This document shows, piece after piece, positions 30,791 through 42,650 of a DNA stretch of 64,000 nucleotides. Position 1 is the stretch's first letter; each line of letters begins with the position of its first letter. The notes under the pieces are model-generated. The model was not told the origin of the DNA. It made no database searches and saw nothing but the letters and a program-made list of their open reading frames with translations. Position numbers and translations under genes: made by a program. This DNA is from Buddleja alternifolia (Eukaryota > Streptophyta > Magnoliopsida > Lamiales > Scrophulariaceae), in NCBI GenBank assembly GCA_019426215.1, contig CM033396.1, positions 29,031,101 to 29,095,100 of the forward strand, read 5' to 3'.

Positions 30791-32397
30791 AATTACCCCC
30801 AAACCTTGTTTTGATCATCCTCTACCAAATAAAATAAAGCACATACAAAAGCTCAAAATTTTTACAACTTATTACACGAGAAGAAAGTACTACACCATAG
30901 AATACAATCATGAAGAATCACATAATACCTAGAATATTCATAATTTGCAAGCGTCGATATATCTTCAACAATAGCCCTAAGTCATAAACTCCCAAGTGTT
31001 TTTCCATGTCAAGAATCTTTATCAGAAAAGATTATGCAAACAAATTGGACCGTAAACACACTGATCAATTACAAAATCATTAATCTACCAGAATACACAA
31101 TATGCAATGGCCACGATGAATAGGATTTTTCGGCTTGTAATGCAAGTCTCGATAATAGTTTGGATGGGATAATATGGATAAAGTGGCTAAAGATAAGATA
31201 ACCTAAAGCTCGATATCATCAGGATCAACTCACTCATCAATCTAAAACAACTTCAAGATCTTATTACTTATCTTTTTCATTTCTATTTTTTCGAACACAC
31301 TCATCACTCATCTCTTCCGTCAAACTTATTTCTTTTATAACGGGTTGTACAATAGCGCCAAAACTGTTCGGTTATCATCAAAGCCTAATCCATTGCCTAG
31401 CCGATATGTTTTCTGACTATTTAGACAACTTTTTAATTACTAATCACAATGCTCTTGTTACATAACATTCTAAACAGCAATCTTCTCAACATAAAACAAT
31501 ATCAATATCACTCTCTAACTCCTATGCTCTAAAATCCACAACAAAGTACATACGCAATACAAAAGCCAAAAGACACAAAGTTCTAAGCTCTCTCTAACTG
31601 GGTAATAAACATTGTTTTTCTTTTAGGTTAGAGAGTGGTCGATGTGGTTTGTAAAAGAAAAGCAAATGGTAATTTTTAGTGTGTTTAGCACACTCCATTC
31701 TTATCAATACGGCTCAAAAATGAGGTTTAGAGATTATGTAATATAGTGCAAGCTAAAGTCAGGGCTAAAGACAATTAAAAATATCCTAAATCATCTTGTG
31801 GCTTTGTAATATCAATACACCCCTCAACAAATATAAAGGTTCAACGTCTTACGTCCTTAAAAATTCACATAAACAGGACTTAGAAAGACATCGAGACACA
31901 AGATAAAAATATATTGATCATAGATAAGAGATTTTGACTTAGATAAATCTGAGACAACAAACGAATAATGCTCTGTGCAAAGATGTAATCATTCATGAAT
32001 AAAATTCAATAGTGTCTTACTTGCAAATGTGTGCATAATTGAAAAACTTTTGAGCAAATTAAGCACATATAGAACATGTAACACATCTATCCCACCACCA
32101 AACTTAAATCAAACATTATCCCCAATGTGAATAAAAGATAAGAGAAAAGAAATGAGGAGAGTGATATGACCCTGATGCGCGAGAAGCAAGAGGATTGTAG
32201 TGGTAAGGGAGCACCCAAGGAGTATGGCCTAAAGAAGAAAAGCTTAAGAAACAACTTCAAAACTGATAAAAGAGTGACAAGACAACAACAAAACGAGAAA
32301 GCAATAAAACTAAAGCAGCAAAAACAACAAGTTCAAAAGTATTGCGGTCAAAATAAGAAAACAATGCATATGAAATAAAAAGGGGTAGGGAAAAGCA
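30791..32397. other. Athila-B 3' untranslated region
   Basis: About 1.6 kb, AT-rich, no gene. It shares the inverted GTGTGTTTAGCACACTCC block (31679) with Athila-A. Short plus-strand open frames such as 32166-32378 are lysine/glutamine-rich by composition only. Confidence 0.5.
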
Positions 32398-34250
32398 TCA
32401 ATCGATATCTAAATCAAAGTCATCACCGCTGGCATCATCCACATCCAAATTCTCATCATCGAAATCATCTGCATTCTAATTGTCCATGGTGGCGTTTGGT
32501 GGATGAGGGTGTGGTGGATGCAAATTGAGAGGCGGTGGTGGGTCGATATGAGGAAAGGGAGGCTAAGTAGTGGGTGGACCTACGAAGGTGCTGTTGCGAA
32601 TAACGTCCTCCGTAATCTCCACCAGAGATGGGCGTTCGAATGGGCCTGGAGAGTAGTATGCTCCGTACACGTAAAACCTATGGCCATGGTCTTCTCCATA
32701 TTTGTTAAACATAAATCAAGGGTAGCGGAACATGGTGGAATAGTAGTGGCCTCACCGAATGATGAAGAAGCATGTTGTGTAGGAGAACTGTAGTGAGGGG
32801 CCATCAAGATTGGAGCGGGTATAGAGCTATGGCAGAGAGTATGGTGAAGGCCTGATCAGCAGATTGAATATGCGCAAAGGTGATGAGTTAGCCGAAAAAA
32901 TCAATATTCTCAATGGGAAAATACTCAAAGTTCGCTATCTTGCACGAAATAGTAATCAGGGACGGGAAAACGAGGTTTTTCTTATTCCCATCACAAACCA
33001 TAATGAAGGCAAGAAGTTGTTTCTAAAACAAAGCGCCCCACATTAATATGCAACCTGTTTGGATTGCATAGACCAGTTCAACCCTCTCCTGTGTAGCAAT
33101 ACTCAGAAATAATATATGCATGTATCGAGCGCAGATAAAGTGATACCAAGTCTTTGCAATGGAGGTCATATCCTTAGAAGAGATGGGTATGGGTTGAAAG
33201 CGGTAGTGAACAGTCTTCCACTTGGTGCTCGGGTGGCATAATGTCGAAAGGATAGAACCATAGTTGACATTTTCCAAAAATCCCTCGAAATCATCGACTG
33301 TCTTAGTGGACACACGGAGTGCCCAATTAATCGCCTCCTCCAAAATAGCAACTTGAACACCTTGCACCTTACCTGATTCCAAATTAACCACGTCCTCTTT
33401 TTCAACTAAAACAACATTTGCATAGAATCCTTTAACCAATGGGAGGATCACATCCCCTGGTCGTCGAACAAATTTAGTCGAATTACGGGCTTCAATATTG
33501 GCCTTAAAGGGCCTTGATAGAGATATCTAAACCCCGCCCACTCACCATTTTTTTCATGCAAATTCTATCAGTATAACACAAAGCCGCATCTTCGCTTACA
33601 AGATTAACCATGTCATTCTTGGCAAGAGGAATAGGTTCGGGGTCAGATTGGGGAGCAGCAGAGGTCGAAGCCACAACCTCACACTTTGCAGCACTAGAGG
33701 TATAGAACTCATCCTCAATGATGAGTAAAAATCAACTGATACACACTCAATACGTCGCCCATAATACCGATATCCAATTCACAACAACAATCCAACCACC
33801 AAGCTCAACACAAGGAGTACTTAAATCTAAATTCACACTGACTTGCTAATAAATCACTCAAAAAACAAACCAACAATACGTCGTCCTCAACAATAGTAAA
33901 CACCCAACAATGAAATGCCACCCAAATGCAATTTTAGCCCAAACCAACAATTATCCAAAAAGAAATAGCTCTATTTTCAGATGCAAAGAAAGAAAATCAG
34001 TATCCAACACAGAAAGTCCCAAGAATTGGAAATAGAAGCACCACATCCACCACACAACTCAACTATCTAGAAACCAAATGTAATAGTAGAAGATAAATCA
34101 AACAAAGGAGATAAGCCAATATACCTACGAGGACCGACGGAAGTGGCGGTGGAGAAGGTGGCATGCGATGGAGGCATTCGTGGTGGTGGAGCTTTAGCAC
34201 TAGATTTGTGCAAAATAACCGGTTGTAATGAGGGAGAATGTGATGGGTAG
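32398..34250 (-). pseudogene. Athila-B env-position gene, plant-transposon-protein domain
   Basis: The best-conserved part is 33023-33530: FVRRPGDVILPLVKGFYANV, then LSTLCHPSTKW, then AKTWYHFICARYMHI and ERVELVYAIQTGC. This is the pattern I know as the 'putative plant transposon protein' (PF20167-like) domain, common after pol in plant Ty3 elements. Downstream pieces are proline-rich, and the frame ends with an acidic tail (DDFDDENLDVDD) and a TGA at 32398-32400. Upstream, 33530-33720 encodes NDMVNLVSEDAALCYTDR, and a proline-rich N-terminus with MPPSHATFSTAT starts near 34177. Between them (about 33722-34128) is a likely intron. Several frameshifts interrupt it. Confidence 0.6.
33722..34128 (-). 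other. Candidate intron in the Athila-B env-position gene
   Basis: On the minus strand the N-terminal coding piece ends in a GGTATATTGG donor-like site near 34128, followed by about 400 bases of AT-rich, stop-filled sequence, then CATCATTGAG/GATGAG near 33722, where coding resumes. Splicing of the env-position gene is known for the Athila group; exact sites here are my estimate. Confidence 0.4.
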
Positions 34251-34716
34251 TGTAGATTTAGGAAGAATATGAGAAATTTTGCATGAGAAAGGAGTAATGT
34301 AGGATTTGGTGAGGAGGGGAAGTGAGTAGTCGTGAGTTAGGGCTTGAGGGATTTCAAAAGTGGGGGGAAAAAGATGCCACTACATTCTTTTTGCTGAGTC
34401 AAACGATGTGGCATTCTGCGAGTGCAGTGGCGTTATGTGAATGTTTCAGCTTTTGGCTCAATTTCAAGCACTTGGCATTCTGCAAACGCCGACTCAGTTT
34501 CGATACATGTTTTTTTACTGGGGATGTGATATTGCCGGAATGGCATGTGGTGATTGGTTGTGATACATGAGAATAAAAAGAAAAATGACTCAAAAAGCAA
34601 AACAAGAAAGCAAAAAGAAACAAAACAAAATGTAGTTTTGTTTTGAATAATATGTCCTTTGCAATAATGTCCAAAGAAGCTTTTCTTCTATCATTAGCAA
34701 TTCACTCAACCTTGGG
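34251..34716. other. No gene seen
   Basis: AT-rich to mixed sequence between Athila-B and a copia gag scrap. It contains two loosely repeated GGCATTCTGC stretches (34411, 34472). Nothing else is recognised. Confidence 0.4.
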
Positions 34717-34950
34717 ATAAGAATTCATAACATTTGCATATGTTGATAAAGTTTAGTGATCTTGAGAGGTCCGTCCTCAATAACAGTCCACATGTCTTCA
34801 TTGAAAGCTGAAAAATGTGTCTGCATACGAATACACTAATCATCAAATCATCTTTACTGAACCTAAGTAGTTTGGACAATGCAGACTTTTCATTCTTGAT
34901 CATGAAAAGGTTTTCTGTGCAAGTTTTAAAAGTAAAACTTTTAAATATCA
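34717..34950 (-). pseudogene. Copia-C gag N-terminal scrap
   Basis: Minus-strand pieces in two frames. One reads AFNEDMWTVIEDGPLKI (about 34750-34811), like the N-terminal gag motif that copia elements use (D-lW-iIedGp). It sits just downstream of a copia primer site and LTR start, as expected for gag. The frame is shifted relative to its upstream part. Confidence 0.5.
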
Positions 34951-34960
34951 TCTCAACACT

Positions 34961-34972
34961 GCTCTGATACCA
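34961..34972 (-). promoter_or_regulatory. tRNA primer-binding site of Copia-C
   Basis: The minus strand reads TGGTATCAGAGC, an exact match to the usual copia initiator-Met-tRNA primer site. An LTR edge (TGTTGGAATC on the plus strand) begins 4 bases further right. Confidence 0.85.
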
Positions 34973-34976
34973 CTTA

Positions 34977-35700
34977 TGTTGGAATCGCCCTAGGATGCCG
35001 GCGCAGCGGAAGAGAAAAACAATTTTAAACGTGAGGCATTGCCTAAACAGGACTAGGTAGACATAGTACCATCGGATTCAAAAACCTTAGAAGATAAGTT
35101 TTCTCGTGTTTACCTCTTGAAGAACTTTCAGCAAACATTCTTATTAAGCTACCCACAACTTCAAATCTCCGAACAGATCTTGCTCTAGCGCTCTAAGCAT
35201 TGCACCTCTAAGAATATCCATACCTTAGTTCGCACCCTTGAGATCTTCTATCAGTGCTAGTTAAAAAGACTCAAATTTTTGTACATATGCAGAAAGGGGT
35301 AGGAAAAGGTGTTTGGCTCTAATGCAGACTAGATATCGAGAAAAGATCTGAAAAGAAGAAGACTCGAAAACACTGTGTGTCACTCACCAAGGATGCGTGT
35401 ACTAAGGTATATAAATATCCCCTGGTACACGCCTCTTTAGGCGTCCAACTGTGCCTTCTTTTCAGTCCAAGCCCATTATTTATTTAAATGGTCTTATCAA
35501 TTAATTAGCTTAATAATTAATTGGTCATGTCTTAATTTAATTAACCCAATTAAATCACAAGACTAAAATTGGAAATAAATCCCCAATTGCTATTCAAAGT
35601 CATGGATCAGTCCTTACTGAAGATTTTAAAGTCTGCACTCCCTAGTTCCTAATTAAAATTTGCCCAAGCTCCCTAACCCTTATGAAAAGCCAAAAGTACC
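34977..35700 (-). repeat. Copia-C 5' LTR, right end uncertain
   Basis: It starts TGTTGGAATCGCCC next to the primer site. The first half contains CGGCGCAGCGGAAGAG, and the second half has an AATTAATT-rich zone similar in style to the solo LTR at 26512. I could not find the matching terminal ATTCCAACA, so the far end is a guess. Confidence 0.45.
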
Positions 35701-36061
35701 CTTAACTTGAACAAAAAATTATGTGATGGTCAATAAGTGTATGTATGTTCTTCCCGCCTTCTTCAGCGTCTTCTCAACAATTTTTTGCCTTCTTCATTGT
35801 CTTCTTAAATTGCAACCAAAAATTTCTCCCAAAACCGATTTCTTCCTTGTTTCAGTTTCTTCCTCCATCGCCGCCACCTGGGTATTCGGTTTTCGTTGAA
35901 GTTTCTTCCCCATGCCCGTTACCTTAGTATTCGATTTCCGCCGAAGTTTCTTCCCAAAAATTCTAATTTTTCACTTGGAAGCCTCATACTACCGTCATCG
36001 AGCCACCACCACTACTACCACCTAGGTATTCGATTTCCACCTCTGATTTTGGATTTGGGAG

Positions 36062-36170
36062 GTAGGTGAACCAAATTTAATTAATTTCAATTTTTGGTTG
36101 CTGATAATTTGGGAATTTCATTTATGTGTATTTATTTACCATAGTAATTTATGTTACTTGATCCTTACAG
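36062..36170 (+). other. Candidate intron 1 of the C48-type pseudogene
   Basis: Donor GAG/GTAGGTGA and acceptor CCTTACAG/GG flank 109 AT-rich bases. The acceptor lies 6 bases before the ATG, so this would be a 5'-UTR intron. Confidence 0.5.
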
Positions 36171-36775
36171 GGTCTAATGGCGGAAAAACATCAGAGGAAG
36201 GAGTGCGATATCTTGTCATCGTGCCATCCAAATTTTTTCTGTAACGTAATGGAAGAATTAGTTCGATTGATGTCGGAAAATCACCGGAAAACAACAAAGA
36301 AAACTCTGTTCTTCTCATACATGGAAATTCCGAATATTCCGTCAGGAGAGTAAGGCATTTGTTTTCGTTATGGGCATTGATGTTCCATTCCTCACGTCTG
36401 AATTCTCCGTTGTGATGGGGCTCCACTAATCGGGTCAGTATGTTGACTTGGATATGAAGTTGGTGGAGTCCAAAATATTAACTAAACATTTTAACGGGAA
36501 ATTAAGTGAAGTGACGCAGGATAATATTTTTACGAAATTGTATAAGTTAGTCTCTAGGAAATCGAAGGCGGATATAGAGGATTTTGTTAGGATGTATGTT
36601 CTTTATGTGTTCATACTTCAGGATATTTGCTTGCTTACGTGGATGATTTTGTTAATACCTCAGGGAGTATGCTTGGGGACGCACAGTTCACTCGTTCTTA
36701 ATGCAGCAAATTTGTGAGTATACTGCCAAATCGGGGTAAATGAGATACATCAATGAATGTACAGTTGGGCTTATG

Positions 36776-36896
36776 GTAAGTTGTATTAGTTCTGCACATG
36801 CAATATTGTGTTTAGTTAAATAAAGTAGTATTTCTAGGAAACCTTCGTATTAAATTGCATAGATCTCAATACTCAATGTTATTTACTCTATTCTAG
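36776..36896 (+). other. Candidate intron 2 of the C48-type pseudogene
   Basis: Donor TTATG/GTAAGTTG and acceptor TATTCTAG/GC, 121 bases. Splicing joins TVGLM to AWVNEHVPSLG in one frame. Confidence 0.6.
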
Positions 36897-37039
36897 GCTT
36901 GGGTTAATGAGCATGTGCCATCTTTGGGGACGCAATGCTTGGTGTACTTTGTCCCATGATTTTTAAATGAGGAAGGACCATCATCTCCAACGACATTGAT
37001 GCTGCTGCATGACAATTCAGAGCACTTACCCCAGATGAG

Positions 37040-37119
37040 GTAATTAGCGTGTTTACAATGTTTAACCTCCCATAAAAATTCATTGCAAGTTTGAATTATT
37101 ATTTTTTTGTTCTTACCAG
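37040..37119 (+). other. Candidate intron 3 of the C48-type pseudogene
   Basis: Donor GATGAG/GTAATTAG and acceptor TTCTTACCAG/GT, 80 bases, T-rich before the acceptor. Confidence 0.5.
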
Positions 37120-37349
37120 GTTATTGAGATGTATCATTTCAAAGATGAGAAAAGTTTTATAAAGCTGATTGAAGCACCTTTCACACCAGTTGATGTTGAT
37201 TATATTTAGGCTTTAAAACAAGACGCAAGAAAAAAAGGTAATTGATCACGACTGGGCAAAAAGATTATTTTAGACGAGGCAAGAAAAATCATGACTGAGG
37301 ACAATGACTCAGATGATGATGCCCTAATTGACACCCTAATTCTATTGAA

Positions 37350-37660
37350 GAAAAGAAAAACTGAGGACGAGAGTGTTGGTAATTCTGGTGTGATAAAAGA
37401 GAATGAAAAAGAGAACAAGAGGGAGTGAGAGAGGAAGAGAATGAGAGATTTGAAGAGGTAGAGAAAGAAGAAGAGAATGAGAGGGAGAAAGAGAATGAGA
37501 GAGAGGAAAAGAAAGAGAGATCTATAAAGATACAGAGAGAGAGGTAGAGACAGAGAGAGAAGCGGAGAGAGGCAGAGATAGAGAGAGACGAAGAAAAAAA
37601 GATGGTGGAAGTGAAAGAGTTAGAGGAAGAGGAAAAGAAATGTCAAGATGATATTGGTGA
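37350..37660 (+). repeat. Purine-rich GA tract
   Basis: Roughly 300 bases that are almost all A and G, built from GAGAGA and GAAGA units. In the C48-type pseudogene frame it would encode a glutamate/lysine/arginine-rich linker (KENEKENKRE). Confidence 0.75.
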
Positions 37661-38745
37661 CTTGAAGACACACCAACAAACCGAGTGTGAAGAGGTAAAC
37701 CATTGATACACTGCATGCATTATGAAACAAACTGGTATTACTAAGTATTAATACTTTCTATATTAAGCTTACTTACTTTAGTCATAACAAACCGATACTG
37801 GGGTGAAACACGAATTTACATACTGCAATTATAGTAGCTTCATATGTCAATGAGTAAAAACTCATGCTTTGGTTAGTACGAGTTCATACGTCATTTACAA
37901 GGAAACCCTATTGAACGAAACATGACTTTGTATACTACATGCATTATGAACACATACTTCCTTTATGCAAATCTTTGCTACATTTAACACGAATCCATAC
38001 TACATCTGAGACTACGACATATATGTTCAGATTCCAATTAGAGTCGAGGACATTGATATATCATCACATGAAGTTGACAATAAGAATACCATTGAGCAGT
38101 ACAAAAGGAGAATGGACTACAATGGGCGGGCCGATCTAAGTGATGATGATTGTCAGATTATTGATGCTTATATTTGTGGAGACATGCTGGAGTACCAATA
38201 CAAAATATAACACTTATCTTTTTTTATTTTAATTGATATGTCTACTAATAATGCTAAGTCTCAATTTGCAGTGTGCATGTTTGGGATGCACCTGTATTGG
38301 AGCTTCGTCATAAAGAGTATTGTGATCTATTGTTCGGGGAAGCACTATGCTCATCTTTGGTGGATTGCTACATGGACATTCTGTGTAACAATATTGTTTC
38401 AGCGATTGTTGGCCACCGCGTCTTCTATTCTTCCTCTTATGTTCAGGTATCAATATAGAAGAATGTAAAAAAATAATTGTATGTGTTGGTATTTTGTTAG
38501 ATGGTGAATACTAACACATGATAGACTAAAGTCCTTCTGAAACTACGTAAGTAAGCACGTCCGTTCCTCAAGATCAGTACGTAGATGCTGCTGATAACTT
38601 GTCTGGACATTCAGCCAAACCTATACAGAAGCTGACACTAGTTGTCATGAACACGTGCCGGTATATCATGATCTTAATTGTCAATGAATTTTATTGGACA
38701 CTCCTAGTTCTTGATACGAAGGGAAAAAGTTCATGCACATGAATT

Positions 38746-39859
38746 TTGTCTGGACCCTGATGATAGTGTTAAGTGCCCTGCGAGCCATTTCTTTTGGGCT
38801 CTGCCATCTTAAATATAAAACACTATGACAGTCTTGTTTTAAATATATTGAATGTTTCTTTATGGTATGCTACTTTTGAAACTATTATGTGCCCAGCGAG
38901 CCATCTACTGGCTTGAACATTAACACTATGTCAGTCTTATCACTTAGATTATATCAAACCTATTACGGAATGCTTCTTTATTATTATAACTAGTGTTAGT
39001 ATAGATAAAGATCCCATGGATTACATATGGTTAGGGGAGCGGTCGGGATACATATGGAATGCTCTCAAAGACCGTAATCCTAAACATTATTCCAAATCAT
39101 AGAGGCTGTGACATGTGGGATATCACTGGCCTCGTCAAGACTTGTTCATGCATGTACCTCTTCCAAGAGGTCGAAGCGTTCCATTGCCGATGGCTTGTAT
39201 GACAATACATGTATGAAGATTCATAGTTGATTATGGAATTGAACGGCCCCGCTGAAGGACTCCTATTTGGTGCTGTCGAACATGGAGTCCTTGGGTTTCT
39301 TAGTGTGAGATAATCCTTAGACTTGAGATGTCATTACAAAGGGTACTACCCAGGAATCCTATTTAAATAAACTTCGTTTATTAATTGGAAAGCGCTATTA
39401 CTTAGGATATTGTAAGCCAAAAAGAGAGGTGTCTATTGACTCCTATATGAACTTACTTGCAACCGTTCCATTGAAAATTTTATTCAAAGTCTGAATCAAT
39501 GTATAGAGAAACATCTAGTAAATTCCTGCATACTGGTTATATTAAAAATAATCAAATATATATGTGTATAGGGTTAAATATATACAACCCCCGTAATATG
39601 CCTAACTATCAATTCAGCCCGCTATGGAAAACAAAATAACACAAAACACCACCCCTCTAAGAAATTTTAAATTATACACACAACCTCTAATAAATTTTGG
39701 CCTACGGACTTTGCTGTAAGGATGAGAATACTCTTATTTTTTATAAATATTTATACAATTTTGTTTTTATTTAATTTTTATATTTTCTTTTCCTTCTTCC
39801 CGAACTCTATCTTCTTCCCCAAAACTCTAATCCTAATATCAAACAATCATCAATATTAA
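38746..39859. other. No gene; possible LTR fragment
   Basis: AT-rich sequence with no recognisable coding. The part near 39240-39340 (GAACGGCCCCGCTGAAGG, TGGAGTCCTTGGGTT) reminds me of copia LTRs, but I could not find LTR edges. Confidence 0.3.
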
Positions 39860-40930
39860 TCTCTCTTTAACCAAAAAAAATAAAATCAATATTAATCTTT
39901 AGTTGCTATTAAGTAAGGCTCTAATTGATAGTAATTAAACCTGAACTAGCTGTGGATCAATGAAATACAATAACAAAGTGTACATCTAAGTTATGCATTT
40001 CATAAAACACTAAGCATGTAATCAAGAAAATCAAACACTCAATAGAAAAATAGATTAAGAACAAATCTCACAAATCAAGATGATGAATTTGAATTACAAT
40101 TGCCCGGATGCTTTTTAGCCTCTAATTGACATCTTCAAAACTAAAATCATCCAAAAATGTGCAAAAACAAAAGTTGATAAAGACTTGTGAAAAAGATAAC
40201 CTAAAATATGTTATACGCCTATTTAAAGGGTGATTAGCTGATAATGGACGCCCGGCTCACGCTGTGGGGAGCATTTTGGCTCGTTGCCATGGGTGAAATG
40301 CACACACTTGCTTTGTTTCATGCTCGTGACTCACAACGCTTCTGTGGTTGCTCTCGAACTTCTCGACTTCGCCTGAGGCTCTCAGTCTCGTCCAAATTCA
40401 TTCCTTTTCTCACCAAAATATGGAGTAAAATAAATATGAAATCAAGACTTTAGGCGAGCATTTATCATTATTTATCGAATAAAAATATAATAATGAAATG
40501 AGATTGGTAGACATATGAAGCACTAGTCAAATACCGCCACACTTAGCCATTTGCACATCCTCGAGCAACGATTATGAATCAGCTAACTTCTCCTAAATTC
40601 TTTGCAATGGAAATTAAACAACATAGACAACATGAACCAAAAACCAAGTCACGCACTAAAGATTATCACATACTATAAATAAGATTCACTTACAAACTTG
40701 ATCAACTATCAACACAATGTTCTCATTCAAAAGTAGGAATGCTAAGAATTAGTAGACTTTTTGACAATCCTCTCCAAACACCCAAGTATATAAGGATAAA
40801 ATGTTTTGCTCTGCTATGAAAATGGAGTCCCAGAGGTTTGCTTATGCACCAAAATCGCCAACCACCTTTGAAAACACGCACATAAGAATCAAAAGGTCTT
40901 TAACACCCAAAGTATTTTCTCTCTCTTGTA
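39860..40930 (-). mobile_element. Athila-C, 3' LTR and untranslated fragment
   Basis: On the minus strand TTGCTCGAGGATGTGC, then AATGGCTAAGTGTGGCGG (about 40532-40567), has the form of the Athila/Tat end-of-internal-region signature plus polypurine tract. The LTR would start TGACTAG at 40529 and run left to an uncertain edge near 39860. The 40560-40930 part is untranslated sequence with no gene. Confidence 0.4.
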
Positions 40931-40993
40931 ACAATTTCTATGTTAATTTGTAATATAATTTTTTCTACGGGTTTTTTTTAGCCTAATCTAACA

Positions 40994-41002
40994 TGGTATC
41001 AG
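40994..41002 (+). promoter_or_regulatory. tRNA primer-binding site of Copia-D
   Basis: TGGTATCAG follows an LTR-like end (CTAATCTAACA, ending at 40993). This is the usual copia primer-site start. The LTR's left edge was not found. Confidence 0.65.
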
Positions 41003-41197
41003 CCTAAAGGGTTTCTTCTATCATCCCTTCCGATCTATCGCTTATGCTGACCCCTCGAGACGCCTTCCCTCAGAGCGCACCGCCTCTTCTCTCAAAAATC
41101 CTCTTCACGCGGTCGTCGGCCACCTACTGTCTCTGTAAGCCGCCGCCTCTACTTTCCTTTTTTGTGTCTTTCTGATTCCCTTTTTTGTGTTAGCATT

Positions 41198-42086
41198 ATG
41201 GCTGAATCATCTATCCACCATTCGACCTCTCACACTTCCTACCACGTTTATGCCGTCAATACTGTTTTTCACCTTTGAACTTCAAACTCTATGAAGAAGT
41301 TCCACGCTTTTAACTTTTAAAAGTTATTTTTCCTGTCACATCAACGGAAACTGTTCACCAAAATCTGATGATGATGAAGACTGGTACTCCCTTGATTCTA
41401 AAATTAAAACTTGGACTTACAATTTTGTTGATGTCATTCTTCTAGATAGCATTATTGCTGATGGTTATACCACCAAACGCCTCTGAAATAATCTTGAATC
41501 CTTTTTTTAATAAATCAACCCTATCATTCCCTACAACTTCAAAATAAATTTTGAAATTTTGAAAAGGACATTTTTATTCTACAACATAACCACTACAACA
41601 AAAAGTAATATTTCTGACAAAATTTGAAGTGACAATTTTATAATTGTCACTAGATATACATAATGAGTGACAACATTTTTTGCTTTGTCACAATAAGAAT
41701 TTTTAGTGACAAGAGTTTTTTTAAAGTTATCACTATTTACAATTAGTGACACATGTATAGTGACAATTTAATGACAACACAATTAGAGTGACAATTATAA
41801 TTGTTGTCACTAAGTTGTCACAAAAGGTGTGTCACTAATTGTCAATAGTGACAAAAATTCTCTTGTCACCAATTATCAAGAGTGACAACTTCTATACAAA
41901 TTTTGTCACTATTAAACATGTAAAACCTATTTTAGTGACAAAACAAAAGTTCTTGTCACTAAAAATTTATAATTAGCGATAACTTTGATATTGTCACTTT
42001 GAAATTTTGTCACCAATGTCTTATTTTTTTGTAGTGAACAAATATGACAATCGAAGCAATATATGGCATACAACGACAAAGGCATT
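41198..42086 (+). pseudogene. Copia-D gag remnant, hit by a CACTA element
   Basis: Starting near an ATG at 41198 (MAESSIHHSTSHTS), broken frames encode DDDEDWYSLDSKIKTW, LLDSIIADGYTTKRLW and similar gag-like text, close to the common copia gag pattern (W..D..v..wi..s). A 446-bp CACTA element interrupts it at 41591. Nothing of pol follows. Confidence 0.6.
41591..42036. mobile_element. Non-autonomous CACTA element (446 bp)
   Basis: Ends CACTACAACAAAAAG and TTTTTTTGTAGTG are inverted repeats beginning CACTA. A 3-bp duplication AAC flanks it (41588-41590 and 42037-42039), the CACTA hallmark. The interior has many AGTGACAA / TTGTCACT sub-terminal motifs in both directions and no coding. Confidence 0.9.
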
Positions 42087-42650
42087 TGTTAGGAATATTT
42101 ATGTTAGAAGTTTTGATGACGGTAATTTAGACTTGTTAGACCCCCAAAATTGTGTAACTTTAATATTTCATAGAAGATTTAATTAGATTTTGAAATTATG
42201 TTATAAGTCATAATACTCTTGTTTTGGTTCAAGCCAAACGATCAAGAGACTACAACATTGACAAAATTCTGAGATGGTCAGTCAAGGATGGAATCCCTTG
42301 ATGACGACAATTTGGATGTATGTTAGACCTTAAAAATTCTGTAAACTAGATTTTGATTTCATAGAAGATTTAAATTAGACTTTAAGACAATATAATGAGT
42401 CATAATGGTCTTGTTTAGGTTCAAACCAAGCGATCAAGAGATCTACTACATTGACAAGATTTGGAATGGATCAGTCTTGACTGGAAGCCATGATGATAAG
42501 ATTAGTCAGCACCAAGCAACGTCGATATACCCAATATTATTGACCAAGTGAAGCATAGATCATGAAGCCACTCTCTAAATATTACCTTTTCTTCACACAA
42601 AAATTGAAAAGAAACTTCACAGACTAAATTTATAGTTTTATTACATTCCA
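42087..42650 (+). repeat. Sirevirus-like LTR fragment with internal duplication
   Basis: It starts TGTTAGGAATATTTATG, then AAGTTTTGATGACG, like the outer LTR end of Sire-1/Sire-2 read on the minus strand. Two adjacent diverged units of about 185 bp start at 42113 and 42298 (both TTGATGACG, later GTTCAA.CCAA.CGATCAAGAG). The right end is uncertain. Confidence 0.5.

Larger units (their letters stand above)
29305..34250 (-). mobile_element. Athila-B, Athila-like element with env-position pseudogene
   Basis: The minus-strand order is env-position gene remnant (34250 to 32398), 3' untranslated part (32397-30791), polypurine tract (TTTGGGGGTAAT) and 3' LTR (30790-29305). The LTR and the untranslated part are inverted-homologous to Athila-A. 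No gag or pol is present, so this is a truncated 3' end. Confidence 0.6.
36062..38745 (+). pseudogene. DUF1985 / Ulp1-like C48 protease gene, degenerate
   Basis: Plausible exons: 5' exon to 36061; exon from 36171 with ATG 36177-36179 (LSSCHPNFFCNVMEELV, VPFLTSEFSVVMGLH, then VESKILTKHFNGKLSEV), resembling DUF1985; exon 36897-37039 (AWVNEHVPSLGTQC); exon from 37120 (VIEMYHFKDEKSFIKLI); a charged region; exon from 38031 (IPIRVEDIDISSHEV); exon from 38272 (VHVWDAPVLELRHK, LVDCYMDILCNNIV), like the Ulp1 substrate-entry motif; and 38630-38740 (NEFYWTLLVLDTKGK), like the HW-LLVLD catalytic-His region but with Tyr for His. The DUF1985 plus C48 combination is typical of proteins carried by plant Mutator-like elements. 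In-frame stops in exon 2, stop TAG near 37207 and the lost His indicate a pseudogene. Family names are from memory. Confidence 0.55.
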
